A stretch of DNA of 64,000 nucleotides from Streptomyces sp. HNM0575 (GCF_012726265.1 NZ_JAASAG010000009.1:124001-188000), one strand, 5' to 3'; positions 41,815 through 51,290 are shown, counted from the stretch's first letter. Translations and numbers: made by a program. The notes: a model not told the origin generated them from the letters alone.

Positions 41815-42318
41815 GTGCCTCCCGCGGGTTGCGGTGCCCGGAAGATGCGAACGCTCTACCCCACGCTGTCCTTGATCGCGACGTGCGACGACGGCTGGCG
41901 GGAGCGGGTCCGCCACGAAGCCGGCGAGCAGGGCGTTCGGATCGTCCTCGACTGCGTCGGCGGCGCCATGACCCGGGACCTCGCCGAGCTGCTCGCCGAA
42001 GGCGGCACCCTCATCTCCTACGGGCAACTGGGCTCCGGCACCACCCCGCTGGAGGGGCTGCCACTCATCCAAAGGTCGCTGACCGTGCAGGGCGTGACCG
42101 TGTCGCAGTGGATGAGCCGCACACCGGAGGAGCGGGCCCAGGACGTCGCCTTCGCCCAGGACCTGGCACGGAACACGCCGGACCTGCTCGAAGTCGCGGC
42201 CAGCTACGACCTCGCCGACTTCGAGGCGGCCATCGAACACGCCCGCCGCCCGGCCAGGACCGGGACCGTTCTGCTCACCACACCGCCGGCGGCCAACTCC
42301 GGGCAGGGGGTTGCCTGA
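41815..42318 (+). pseudogene. C-terminal part of a medium-chain dehydrogenase
   Basis: Homology begins near 41863: SLIATCDDGWRERVRHEAGE, then GVRIVLDCVGGAMTRDLAEL and LAEGGTLISYGQLG, the second half of an MDR oxidoreductase Rossmann fold, ending TARTGTVLL-like. The whole N-terminal catalytic domain and the glycine loop are missing and no ribosome site precedes the frame. Copy D of the dispersed repeat lies about 130 bp before the break. Confidence 0.75.
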
Positions 42319-42548
42319 TGAAGACCGGATACCGGTACGTCCCGTGGCGCCGGCGTCCGGCCGCAGACACCCGCTTCACGCCCATAACACCCGGAAAAGC
42401 GGCGACATAGGATCGGGGGCGTGCCCCGCATATCCACCGCCGGCGTCGGCGGCACCCGAGCCGGTCCGCCGCGCGCCGGCACGGACGTGTCCCCGATCGC
42501 CACCGGCCCTCCTCCGAACTGCCCGTATACGTACGGAAGTCGCTCACG

Positions 42549-43316
42549 GTGCGGGTGACACGCTCGCTTCCAATAGCCGAGCCGGGGTCCGAGGACGCAA
42601 CGGGCATGGCGTGCTACGCCGAGGTACTCGCGCACGACACCACCTGGGAGGAGCACTCCCACCCCTTCCACGAACTGCTGTGGAACGGGCGCGGCGCGTC
42701 CTCCGCCGTCGTCGGCACCCGCGTCTGGACGATCACTCCCGCCGTGGGGCTGTGGATGCCCGCGGGCACCCTGCACGCGGCGTCTGCGTTCGCCGGGACC
42801 TGGCTGCGGGCGTGCTTCATCGGGTCCGGCTCCTCGACATCCATGTCCGGCGTCCCGGCGGCGGTCGAGATGACGCCGCTGCTGCAACTGCTGCTGGAAC
42901 GGCTTTGCGAAGCGGACCTCCCGGCCCGCTCGCGGCAGACGACGGAGGCGATGCTGCTCGACGTGCTCACCCCCTCGCCGCGCGAACTCATCGTGCACGC
43001 CCCGACGTCGGCGCTGCTGACCCCGATCGCCGACGCGGTGCGCGAGGACCCCGCCGACCCGCGCACCCTCGGCGACTGGGCGGCCGAACTGGGTGTGAGC
43101 GCCCGTACGGTCTCCCGCGCGTTCATCGCGGAGACGGGCACCAGCTTCGCGCGCTGGGTCACAACGGTGCGCGCACAGCACGCGGTCGGCCTGTTGACAC
43201 GCGGCTGGAACGTCGAGGCCGTCGCGCAGAAGGTCGGGTACACGTCGGCCAACGCCTTCGGCGTCGCCTTCCGCCGTACGACCGGCTTCACGCCGGGCAC
43301 CTTCCGCGGTCAGTGA
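42549..43316 (+). CDS. AraC-family regulator
   Basis: 255 residues: an N-terminal cupin (HDTTWEEHSHPFHELLWNG; WMPAGTLHAASAF) and a C-terminal double helix-turn-helix (TLGDWAAELGVSARTVSRAF; WNVEAVAQKVGYTSANAFGVAFRRTTGFTP split between the second helices). GTG at 42549, GGAAG nine bases upstream. It lies directly upstream of the siderophore importer, so it may sense a siderophore or iron complex and activate it; this is inference from position. Confidence 0.87.
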   Translation: MRVTRSLPIAEPGSEDATGMACYAEVLAHDTTWEEHSHPFHELLWNGRGASSAVVGTRVWTITPAVGLWMPAGTLHAASAFAGTWLRACFIGSGSSTSMSGVPAAVEMTPLLQLLLERLCEADLPARSRQTTEAMLLDVLTPSPRELIVHAPTSALLTPIADAVREDPADPRTLGDWAAELGVSARTVSRAFIAETGTSFARWVTTVRAQHAVGLLTRGWNVEAVAQKVGYTSANAFGVAFRRTTGFTPGTFRGQ

Positions 43317-43459
43317 GCGAACCGGGGGCCGCGCGGGACGTCGGCGGGAGCGCACCGGCGGGCCCCAACCGCGTGCCACAGCCGGGGAGTTGCCCCTTCC
43401 CGTTCCCCCTTCCCCGGCCCCGACTCATCGGGCCGTCTCTGTCCGGATCGCAACATCGG

Positions 43460-43485
43460 GTGTCGCATCAGCTCGATTGCGACAC
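43460..43485. promoter_or_regulatory. Inverted repeat upstream of the siderophore importer
   Basis: GTGTCGCA, 10-bp spacer, TGCGACAC. It lies 22 bp upstream of the iron box and would sit near or above the promoter; a candidate for the adjacent AraC regulator or another activator. Confidence 0.55.
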
Positions 43486-43507
43486 GCGACGAATCTCCAT
43501 AAGGTAC

Positions 43508-43521
43508 TAAGGCAAGCCTTA
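43508..43521. promoter_or_regulatory. Iron-box-like operator
   Basis: TAAGGC-aa-GCCTTA, a perfect 6-2-6 palindrome with sequence similar to the DtxR/DmdR iron boxes (TTAGGTTAGGCTAACCTAA) of Streptomyces. About 100 bp upstream of the binding protein gene. Implies repression by iron. Confidence 0.75.
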
Positions 43522-43621
43522 CCTCATCTGCTTGCGCCAGTGCAGTGCACCGCTCCACGACGGCATCCCGGGTTCCAGAGTGCGCGGACCGGCACCCTGG
43601 CCCCGGACAGTGGAGTACGAG

Positions 43622-44674
43622 TTGAGACGTTCACACCGCCTTCGGCTGCTCGCCGTGACGGCAGCCGTGCTGGGCGCCCTGACCGCATGCGGCGGGCAGG
43701 CCTCTTCCGGCGACGACGCCGACGGCGCGAACAGCAAGGGCAGTTCGGCCGCGTTCCCGATGACGGTCAAGCACGCACTGGGCAAGACCGCCATCGAGAA
43801 GAAGCCACAGCGCATCGCCACGGTGAACTGGGCCAACCACGAAGTGCCCCTGGCCCTCGGCGTCGTACCGGTCGGCATGGCGAAGGCCGACTTCGGCGAC
43901 GACGACGGCGACGGCGTGCTGCCGTGGGTCGAGAAGCGGCTGAAGAAACTGCACGCCAAGACGCCCACGCTCTTCGACGAGACCGACGGCATCGACTTCG
44001 AGGCCGTCGCGGACACCAAGCCCGATGTGATCCTCGCCGGTTACTCGGGACTGACCCGCGAGGACTACGACACCCTCAGCGACATCGCACCCGTGGTGGC
44101 CTACCCGGACGCTCCGTGGGCGACGCCCTGGCGGGAGATCATCCGCGTCAACAGCAAGCCGCTCGGTCTGCGGGCCGAGGGCGGGAAGCTGATCGGCCGC
44201 CTGGAGAAGGAGATCGCCGCGACGGCGCGCAAGTATCCCCAACTCAAGGGCAAGACGGCGATGTTCATGACGCACGTCGACCCCAAGGACGTCAGCAAGG
44301 TCGGCTTCTACACCACGCACGACACCCGTACCCAGTTCTTCGAGGACCTGGGTCTGAAGATCCCCGGCAGCATCGAGAAGGCGTCCCGCAGCACGGAGAA
44401 GTTCGCGCTGACCCGGAGCGCAGAGCAGATCGACACCTTCGACGACGTGGACATCGTCACCGGCTACGGCGACGACAAGGGCAAGCTGCAGAAGACCCTG
44501 AGCAAGGACCCGCTGCTGTCGAAGATGCCCGCCATCGACCACGGCGCGATCTCCCTGCTGCCCGGCAGCACCTCGCCCCTGGCGACCGCCGCCAACCCGA
44601 CGCCGCTGTCCATCTCCTACGTGCTCGACGACTACGCCGCCGCGCTCGCGAAGGCGGCGGACAAGGCACCGTGA
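43622..44674 (+). CDS. Siderophore-binding lipoprotein (ABC importer)
   Basis: Substrate-binding protein of an Fe(III)-siderophore importer, 350 residues. Lipoprotein signal MRRSHRLRLLAVTAAVLGAL with lipobox LTAC. The Fhu/Fec-type fold is shown by KKPQRIATVNWANHEVPLALGVVPVG and FEAVADTKPDVILAGYSG. I prefer the TTG at 43622, seven bases after GGAG; an in-frame GTG at 43610 is the alternative. The stop overlaps the permease start (GTGA). Which siderophore is carried cannot be told. Confidence 0.9.
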   Translation: MRRSHRLRLLAVTAAVLGALTACGGQASSGDDADGANSKGSSAAFPMTVKHALGKTAIEKKPQRIATVNWANHEVPLALGVVPVGMAKADFGDDDGDGVLPWVEKRLKKLHAKTPTLFDETDGIDFEAVADTKPDVILAGYSGLTREDYDTLSDIAPVVAYPDAPWATPWREIIRVNSKPLGLRAEGGKLIGRLEKEIAATARKYPQLKGKTAMFMTHVDPKDVSKVGFYTTHDTRTQFFEDLGLKIPGSIEKASRSTEKFALTRSAEQIDTFDDVDIVTGYGDDKGKLQKTLSKDPLLSKMPAIDHGAISLLPGSTSPLATAANPTPLSISYVLDDYAAALAKAADKAP

Positions 44675-45717
44675 CGGCACCCGTACGACAGTCCCCGCCG
44701 TCCGCCGCGGCCACGGTCCGGCGGACGGCGGGAACACGCACCCTGTGGTTCGCCGCCGCGCTGCTCGCGCTGGCCCTCGCGGCGGCGGCCTCCCTCGCGT
44801 TCGGCTCGCGCACGGTCGCCTGGTCCGACGTGTGGACGGCGCTCGGCGGTGCGCAGCACACCCTCGAACAGGCCGCCGCAGCCAAGCGCATACCGCGGAC
44901 GCTGCTCGCGGCCGTCGTCGGGGCGGCGCTCGGGCTGGCCGGCGGCGTCATGCAGGGCGTGACCCGCAACCCGCTGGCCGACCCCGGCATCCTCGGCGTC
45001 AACACCGGTGCCTCGCTGGCCGTCGTCACGGCGGTCGCCTTCTTCGGCCTCACCTCGCCAACCGGTTACATCTGGGTGGCGATGGCGGGCGCCGCGCTCG
45101 CGGCCGGATTCGTCTACGCCGTCGGGTCGTCGGGCCGCGGCGGCGCCACCCCGCTGAAGCTCGCCCTGGCCGGTGCCGCCTCGTCGGCGGCGTTCGTCTC
45201 CCTGGTGAGCGCCGTCATCCTGCCGCGCAACGACATCGCCGGAAGCTTCCGGTTGTGGCAGATCGGCGGCGTCAGCGGCGCATCGGCCGAACGCATCCTC
45301 CAGGTCCTGCCCTTCCTCGCCGTCGGCTTCGCCCTGTGTCTGCTCTCGGCCCGTACGCTCAACTCCCTCGCGCTGGGCGACGAGTTGGCCGCCGGGCTCG
45401 GCGAGCGGGTGGGACGCGGCCGGGCCGTCGCCGCGCTCGGCGCGGTCGTGCTGTGCGGCGCCTCGACCGCCGTCGCCGGACCGATCGGCTTCGTCGGCCT
45501 CGTCGTACCGCACGCCTGCCGGCTGCTGGTCGGCGTGGACCACCGGCGGCTGCTGCCGCTCGCGGCACTGCTCGGCGCCGTGCTGCTCACCGTCGCCGAC
45601 GTCGTCGGACGCGTCGTGGCACGCCCGGCCGAGATCGATGTGGGCATCGTGACGGCGCTGATCGGCGGCCCCCTCTTCATCCGTATCGTCCGCCGCCAGA
45701 AGGTGCGTGCCCTGTGA
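44671..45717 (+). CDS. Siderophore ABC importer permease 1 (FecCD family)
   Basis: 348 residues, about ten membrane helices, FecCD signature GLAGGVMQGVTRNPLADPGI and GVNTGASLAVV, later GPIGFVGLVVPHACRLLVG, which contacts the ATPase. GTG start overlapping the binding-protein stop by four bases. Its stop in turn overlaps the second permease. Forms the heterodimeric channel. Confidence 0.92.
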   Translation: MTAPVRQSPPSAAATVRRTAGTRTLWFAAALLALALAAAASLAFGSRTVAWSDVWTALGGAQHTLEQAAAAKRIPRTLLAAVVGAALGLAGGVMQGVTRNPLADPGILGVNTGASLAVVTAVAFFGLTSPTGYIWVAMAGAALAAGFVYAVGSSGRGGATPLKLALAGAASSAAFVSLVSAVILPRNDIAGSFRLWQIGGVSGASAERILQVLPFLAVGFALCLLSARTLNSLALGDELAAGLGERVGRGRAVAALGAVVLCGASTAVAGPIGFVGLVVPHACRLLVGVDHRRLLPLAALLGAVLLTVADVVGRVVARPAEIDVGIVTALIGGPLFIRIVRRQKVRAL

Positions 45718-46796
45718 GCGGCGTCCGCACGAGCGCCGTCCGTGCCGGGACCGTCGCGCCTGCTTCTCCCGCGACGCTGGAGCGCGTGCGCCGTGGCCGC
45801 GCCCGCCGGTCCGGTCGCCGCCGCAGCGTGGTGCTGGCCCTGCTGGTCCTCCTCGCCGCGGTGTTCGCGGCGACCCTGATGGTGGGACGGACGTTCTACC
45901 CCGTCGACGACGTGATCCGCGTGACCCTGGGCGAGCAGGTGCCCGGCGCGTCCTTCACGGTCGGGCGGCTGCGGCTGCCCCGGGCGGTCCTCGCCGTGGT
46001 GGCGGGCTTCAGCTTCGGTCTGGCCGGTGTCACCTTCCAGACGATGCTGCGCAATCCGCTCGCCAGCCCCGACGTCATCGGCATCAGCTCCGGCGCGAGC
46101 GCCGCCGCCGCTCTCGCCATCGTGACGCTCTCCCTCGGCGGCGCGGAGGTATCCGCTTTCGCGATCGCGGCCGGACTGGCCGTGGCGCTATTGGTGTACG
46201 TCCTGGCGTTCCGGGACGGCGTGGCCGGCACCCGGCTCATCCTGATCGGCATCGGCATCTCCGCCATGCTCGACAGCGTCATTTCCTACGTGCTCTCCCA
46301 GGCAGCCGAGTGGGACCGCCAGGAGGCGATGCGCTGGCTCACCGGCAGCCTGAACGGGGCGAGTTGGGACGCGATCGCGCCCGCGGCCGTGGCGCTGGCC
46401 GTCCTCTCCCCCGTCCTGCTGCGGCAGTCGCGCGGCCTGCGAGCGATGCAGCTCGGCGACGACACCGCCGCGGCGCTCGGTGTCCGTGTCGAGCGCACCC
46501 GCGTCATCGTGGTGGTCGCCGCCGTCGGGCTGATCGCCTTCGCGACGGCGGCAGCCGGGCCGGTCGCGTTCGTGGCCTTTCTCTCCGGCCCGATCGCGGC
46601 CCGCCTCGCAGGTCCGGGTGGATCACTGCTGGTGCCCGCGGGACTCGTCGGCGCCCTGCTGGTCCTCGTCGCCGACCTCGCGGGGCAGTTCGCCTTCGGC
46701 ACCCGATATCCGGTCGGTGTCATCACCGGCGTCCTCGGCGCCCCCTACCTCGTCCACCTCATCGTCCGCACCAACCGGGCGGGAGGCTCACTGTGA
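45714..46796 (+). CDS. Siderophore ABC importer permease 2 (FecCD family)
   Basis: 360 residues. A basic N-terminal stretch (RRGRARRSGRRRS) is followed by the same fold as permease 1, with GLAGVTFQTMLRNPLASPDV, GISSGASAAAA and GPVAFVAFLSGPIAARLAG. GTG at 45714 overlaps the previous stop; the stop overlaps the ATPase start. All four genes are therefore translationally coupled. Confidence 0.92.
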   Translation: MSGVRTSAVRAGTVAPASPATLERVRRGRARRSGRRRSVVLALLVLLAAVFAATLMVGRTFYPVDDVIRVTLGEQVPGASFTVGRLRLPRAVLAVVAGFSFGLAGVTFQTMLRNPLASPDVIGISSGASAAAALAIVTLSLGGAEVSAFAIAAGLAVALLVYVLAFRDGVAGTRLILIGIGISAMLDSVISYVLSQAAEWDRQEAMRWLTGSLNGASWDAIAPAAVALAVLSPVLLRQSRGLRAMQLGDDTAAALGVRVERTRVIVVVAAVGLIAFATAAAGPVAFVAFLSGPIAARLAGPGGSLLVPAGLVGALLVLVADLAGQFAFGTRYPVGVITGVLGAPYLVHLIVRTNRAGGSL

Positions 46797-47713
46797 CCAC
46801 CACCCACTCCCTGACGGCCGAAGGCCTCCGCCTCGGCTACGGCGACCACACCGTCATCGAGGGCCTCGATCTCGCCGTGCCGCCCGGGCGGATCACCGCC
46901 ATCGTCGGCGCCAACGCCAGCGGGAAGTCCACGCTGTTGCGTTCGATGTCCCGTCTCCTGGCGCCCCAAGGGGGCCGCGTCGTACTGGACGGCAAGGCGG
47001 TGCACCGGCTGCCCGCCAAGCAACTCGCCCGCACGCTCGGGCTGTTGCCGCAGTCACCCCTCGCACCGGAAGGAATCACCGTCGCCGATCTCGTCGGCCG
47101 CGGACGCCACCCGCACCAGGGCGCGTTCTCCCGCTGGACCGCACGCGACGATGCAGCCGTGGCCTCCGCGCTGGACGCCACACAGACGGCGCTGCTCGCC
47201 GACCGCGCCGTGGACGAACTCTCCGGCGGACAGCGCCAGCGGGTGTGGATCGCCATGGCGCTCGCCCAGCAGACCGACGTGCTCCTGCTCGACGAGCCCA
47301 CCACCTTCCTCGACGCCAGCCACCAAGTCGACGTCCTCGACCTGCTCACCGACCTCAACCGCATCCGCGGCACCACCATCGTCATGGTCCTGCACGACCT
47401 CAACCTCGCCGCCCGCTACGCCGACCACCTCGTCGCCCTCGCGGACGGCAGGCTCCGCGGCGCCGGAACCCCCGCCGAGGTGCTGACGGAGGACTGCGTT
47501 CGCACGGTCTTCGGCCTGGAGAGCCGCGTCATACAGGACCCGGTCTCCGGCAGCCCCCTGATCCTGCCGATCGGCCGCCACCACGTCCGCGGTCAAGAGG
47601 CCGGGGCGGACGGCTCCATTGACATGGAGACTGCCCAAGTCCCCTACGGACAGGGCCATGTACACACGCTGGAGTCCGTGGCCGCCGCAGAGCCCCGCAC
47701 CGACGACGAATGA
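46793..47713 (+). CDS. Siderophore ABC importer ATPase (FecE/FepC type)
   Basis: 306 residues. Walker A is GANASGKST (the more common form is GPNGCGKST), Q-loop LGLLPQSPLAPEGITV, signature DELSGGQRQRVWIAMALAQ, Walker B DVLLLDEPTTFLD, H-loop VLHDLNLAARY. The usual protein ends around residue 265; the extra 40 residues here (GSIDMETAQVPYGQGHVHTL onward) are unexplained. Last gene of the importer operon. Confidence 0.92.
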   Translation: MTTTHSLTAEGLRLGYGDHTVIEGLDLAVPPGRITAIVGANASGKSTLLRSMSRLLAPQGGRVVLDGKAVHRLPAKQLARTLGLLPQSPLAPEGITVADLVGRGRHPHQGAFSRWTARDDAAVASALDATQTALLADRAVDELSGGQRQRVWIAMALAQQTDVLLLDEPTTFLDASHQVDVLDLLTDLNRIRGTTIVMVLHDLNLAARYADHLVALADGRLRGAGTPAEVLTEDCVRTVFGLESRVIQDPVSGSPLILPIGRHHVRGQEAGADGSIDMETAQVPYGQGHVHTLESVAAAEPRTDDE

Positions 47714-47878
47714 CCGCGTGTCCGGTTCGTTCAGCGGCGTCAGCGGGGGACGTGGCGCCACAGGCCAGCGCGGTTCAGCGACTGGGGCGTCCACTTGACC
47801 CTGCGCTGCCTGTCCGCATGCCTTGGGAATCGCCGCCGGGAACACCGAACGCATCGGCGGCGGCTGTGGTTGCGGCGG

Positions 47879-48139
47879 GTGGCACGGCCGCTGGTGGACC
47901 TGGCGGCCGCCACGCGCCGTCAAGTGCTGCTCACCAACCCCGCGTCCGCCGTCTTCGGCTTCGGCTTCGGCTCCGGCTCCGGCTCCGGCTCCGCGACGTT
48001 CGCGATGTCGCTCGTACTGCCGCAGGTGCTCCGGCTCCCGGAGGCCACCGGTTACGGACTCGGCGCTTCCATGGTGACCGTCGCCCTGGTCATGGGGCCC
48101 TCGGGGCTGGTCATGATGGCGATGGCACCCTTTTCAGCG
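47879..48139 (+). pseudogene. Internal fragment of an MFS transporter
   Basis: About 87 codons matching the middle of a drug-type MFS exporter: RPLVDLAAATRRQVLLTNPA, then FAMSLVLPQVLRLPEATGYG and MGPSGLVMMAMAPFSA. Both ends are missing and no ribosome site is present. In the middle, a run of about six hexamers (47954-47992, TTCGGC then TCCGGC) encodes FGFGFGSGSGSGS, probably an expansion within a decaying gene. It abuts the end of the methyltransferase gene on the other strand. Confidence 0.7.
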
Positions 48140-48997
48140 GCGGGCCCGCACGAAGAAGCCCTGACCGACGCCGGGGGTGTCGCGGGGCACGTCGGGATAG
48201 GGCCAGCGGCCCATCCTGGTGCCGACGGTGCTGATCAGCGCGGTGTCCGGCTGCCAGCCCCGAGGTGTGAGCAGGTCCTCTGGCCGGTCCGTGCCGTAGC
48301 GCCAGGGCGCGCCGTGCTCGGCGAACCGTTCGATCAGCGGCCGCATGACGGGGCTGTCGAGCAGGGACTGCCCGACGAAGTCGATGAAGAGGACGCTGCC
48401 GCCTGCGGACAGTGAGGTGACACGGTCGAGCAGCCCGCCGACGTCCGACGCGGTCAGATACTGGGTCAGCCCCTCGGCGAGCCAGCACGTGGGCCTGCTC
48501 GCGTCGAAGCCCGCCTCGGTGAGCGGCTCCGACCAGTCGGAGGCGAGGTCCACGCCGAGGGGGCGGCGCCGGCAGCGCGGCTCCGGAGCGCTTCCGGACG
48601 GCTGGGAGAGCAGTTGGTCCTTCACGCGCAGCACTTCGTCCCGGTCCAGCTCGAACACCTGGGTTCCGGCGGGGAAATCCAGCCGGTAGGCGCGGGTGTC
48701 CATGCCTGCGGCGAGGATCACGATCTGGCGTGGGCCGCTGCGGGCGGCTTGGGTGAGTTCGTCGTCGAAGAACCGGGTCCGCACGGCGATCGTCGAGTTC
48801 TCGCCGAAGACCTCCAGCAGCCTGCGGCCCTCCTCCCCGGCCAGGCGGTCGGCGAAAGGGTCGAGGAACAGCCGGTCGGAGCTTGCGGATTCACGGGCAC
48901 GCAGGGCGGCGGTGAGCCGGCCGGTCAGTGCAACCGGATCAAGGGGCTGCGCTTCCGTTGCCGGGGCGGGGGCGGGCACTTCGGGGCGGTCTTTCAT
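48134..48997 (-). CDS. SAM-dependent methyltransferase (TIGR00027 / LCMT-like)
   Basis: 287 residues of the leucine-carboxyl-methyltransferase-like family common in actinobacteria. The SAM-binding part reads IAVRTRFFDDEL, then IVILAAGMDTRAYRLDFPAG and VFELDRDEVL; WLAEGLTQYLT follows. No substrate can be assigned; relatives methylate small natural-product intermediates or carboxylates. ATG at 48997 with GAGGAAG upstream. Divergent from the frameshifted Lrp regulator. Confidence 0.87.
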   Translation of the reverse strand: MKDRPEVPAPAPATEAQPLDPVALTGRLTAALRARESASSDRLFLDPFADRLAGEEGRRLLEVFGENSTIAVRTRFFDDELTQAARSGPRQIVILAAGMDTRAYRLDFPAGTQVFELDRDEVLRVKDQLLSQPSGSAPEPRCRRRPLGVDLASDWSEPLTEAGFDASRPTCWLAEGLTQYLTASDVGGLLDRVTSLSAGGSVLFIDFVGQSLLDSPVMRPLIERFAEHGAPWRYGTDRPEDLLTPRGWQPDTALISTVGTRMGRWPYPDVPRDTPGVGQGFFVRARR

Positions 48998-49169
48998 CGG
49001 CTGCTTCCTCGGTTGTCGTATCCGGACGCCTGTCCCGTCCGGGCATGTCCCTTCACGTCGTGCCCGGCGAACTGCCCGCGCACATGCCCGCAGTGTTCCG
49101 TCCGATGGCGCGAACGTCGGCTAACGCGGATTTCTCGGGCGGATTCCGAAGCGTTGTTACGGTCTTCTG

Positions 49170-50209
49170 GTGGATACGCTCACACTGGACGATCTCGACA
49201 GACAGCTTGTGCATTCCCTTGCAGTCGACGGCCGTGCGCCGTTCAGCCGCATCGCGTCCGTGCTGCGGTGCTCGGACCGCACGGTCGCCCACCGGTACCG
49301 GAGGCTGCGCGCCGCCGGTTGAGGGTGGTGGGCCTGGCCGACGGCAGGCGGTCGGGACAGGTCGACTGGCTGGTGCGGCTGCGATGCTCTCCGGACGCGG
49401 CGCCGGCGATTGCGTCAGCCCTCTCCCGCCGCGACGACACCTCGTGGGTCGCCGTGGCCTCGGGCGGGACCGAGATCACGTGCCTGGCCCGTGCCCGCGA
49501 AACCGGCGGAAGCCTGCTGCTGGAGAAGATCTCGCGCACGCCGCGGATCCACACCGTCACCGCGCAGTGCCTGCTGCGAGGCGTTGCCGGAACCGCCGGC
49601 TGGCGAGGCCGTACCTCGGCGCTGACACCGGCCGAGGCCGAGCGGATCCGTGCGCCGAGGGCCCCGTCCGGCGCGCCTCTCCCGTCCGGTGCGGCGCCGC
49701 CGGCCGCTTCCCCGGGTCCGGTGGAACTGGGCCGGGCCGACTGGTCGTTGCTGCGCGCGCTCGCCGCCGACGGCCGCACCGGATACGTCGAACTGGCCTC
49801 GGCGACCGGTTGGTCGCAGTCCACCGTTCGTCGGCGGCTGTCCCAACTGCACCGCGACGGGGTGCTCTACTTCGACGTCGACATCGACCCCGCGCTGCTG
49901 GGCTACACCTGCCAGGCGACGCTGTGGCTGACCGTGGCGCCCGCCCAACTGACACCCGTCACGCGAGCACTCGCGGGACACGAGGAGATCGCTTACGCGG
50001 CGGCCACGAGCGGAACCACCAACGTGGCCGCGTTCGCTGTATGCCGCGACCTCGACGCGCTCTACGACTACCTGGCCGACGGCATCGGTTCACTGCGCGG
50101 AGTGCTCCAGGTGGAAAGCTCACCCGTCATCCGGCAGGTCAAGCGGGCCGGCGCCGCTCTCGCGCCCCTCCGCACCGGCTCCCCGGAGCGTACGGGGGCT
50201 TCTGCGTGA
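49170..50209 (+). pseudogene. Lrp/AsnC-family regulator with a frameshift
   Basis: Two consecutive Lrp modules. The first helix-turn-helix (LDDLDRQLVHSLAVDGRAPF; RIASVLRCSDRTVAHRYRRL) runs from a GTG at 49170 to a TGA at 49320-49322. One base earlier a second frame continues RLRVVGLADGRRSGQVDWLV and carries the ligand domain, a second helix-turn-helix (LRALAADGRTGYVELASATG; STVRRRLSQLHRDG) and its ligand domain, to 50209. A single missing base near 49318 (GG before TTGAGG) explains the break. Either a real mutation or a sequencing error. Without it the protein would have about 345 residues. Confidence 0.8.
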
Positions 50210-50376
50210 ACCACGCACAAGGGGGCCCGACCTGCTCCGTTCCGGGTGGGCAGGCGCCGCACGGCCCCGTCACTAGCCGTACGGGCATGGCAGCGTGAAC
50301 TGGTGCGCTACAGATATCGCGTTCCGGGAACCATGCAGGTTCTCTGCGAAGACGGTCAGGGCCGGAATGGCTGCCG

Positions 50377-51093
50377 TCACGCGGTGTGTTCCCCTTCGTG
50401 AGAGGCGTCAGCAGGAGGCCGGTCCCGTCGGAGATGCCGCCCGGGCCCCGGCGTCCTGGCCGCCCACTCGCCGCGGACATGGCCCAGGTGCCGGGTCATG
50501 ATGTCTTCGACCGCCGCGACATCCCGGGCGAGCAGAGCGTCGAGAATCTCGAAGTGCTCGGGAGCGGTCTGCTGGAGCGTGCCCTGCTCGGCGAGGGCGC
50601 TGACCCCGTACAGCCGTGTCTGGTCGCGGAGTTGGGCGACGGTCTCCACGAGCCGTGTGTTGCCGCCCAGTTCCAGCAGGCCGAGGTGGAAGCGGCGGTC
50701 GGCCTCCAGGAAGACGGGGATGTCGCCGGAGTGCGCGGCGTCGGCGATCTCGGTGGCGACGGGGCGCAGCGCCTCGATGTCCCGGTCGCTCGCCCGCTCG
50801 GCCAGCGCGGCGACACCGGGGATCTCCAGCATGCTGCGCATCTCGCCGATCTCGTCGAGGTCGTGCTCGCTGATCGGGACGATACGGAAGCCGCGGTTGC
50901 GTACGGGCTCCAGGATTCCCTGGTTGACCAGGGTCAGCATGGCCTCGCGTACGGGGCTGTTGGACACTCCCAGCCGGGTGGCGAGGGCGGACGCCGAGTA
51001 GATCTCGTTCGGGCCGATCTCCCCCGAGACGATGGCCTGCCGCACGATCACCAGGGCCTGCTCCCGCAGGCTCACCCGCTCCAGTCGTTGCAC
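50377..51093 (-). CDS. GntR/FadR-family regulator
   Basis: 238 residues: winged helix (ASALATRLGVSNSPVREAML; NQGILEPVRNRGFRIVPI) and an all-helical FCD domain with metal/ligand residues in EADRRFHLGLLELGGN and HFEILDALLARD. I take the GTG at 51093 because GGGAGGGAG lies six bases upstream; GTG codons at 51132 and 51123 would add up to 13 unconserved residues. It diverges from the molybdopterin oxidoreductase operon, with a perfect 18-bp palindrome between, so it is the likely local repressor and probably senses a carboxylate. Confidence 0.9.
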   Translation of the reverse strand: MQRLERVSLREQALVIVRQAIVSGEIGPNEIYSASALATRLGVSNSPVREAMLTLVNQGILEPVRNRGFRIVPISEHDLDEIGEMRSMLEIPGVAALAERASDRDIEALRPVATEIADAAHSGDIPVFLEADRRFHLGLLELGGNTRLVETVAQLRDQTRLYGVSALAEQGTLQQTAPEHFEILDALLARDVAAVEDIMTRHLGHVRGEWAARTPGPGRHLRRDRPPADASHEGEHTA

Positions 51094-51170
51094 CGGCGTC
51101 TCCCTCCCGCTTCGTCCCAGCACTCTTGACACCGCGATTCAGCGGTTTGCACACTACCTGCCAATGCTAA

Positions 51171-51188
51171 GCGGTAATCGCTTACCGC
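51171..51188. promoter_or_regulatory. Candidate GntR operator
   Basis: GCGGTAA-TCGC-TTACCGC, a perfect 18-bp palindrome in the divergent gap, 78 bp upstream of gntR and 103 bp upstream of the oxidoreductase gene. Confidence 0.72.
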
Positions 51189-51290
51189 CTACCCTCCCCG
51201 TCCGATGCCGCGTCCCCACCGCGCACCGGCGGCCCGGCCGCCGTGACGGCCCCGACTCCGGTCCGCTCTCAGCCCGTTAAGGATCCGCCC

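Larger units (their letters stand above)
43317..43621. other. Promoter region of the siderophore importer
   Basis: 305 bp with an 8-10-8 inverted repeat (43460-43485) and an iron-box-like palindrome (43508-43521). No gene seen. Confidence 0.6.

Noticed and set aside
48614..49300. Upstream extension of the second Lrp frame
   Set aside because: It runs antisense through the methyltransferase gene; protein similarity starts only after the frameshift near 49318.
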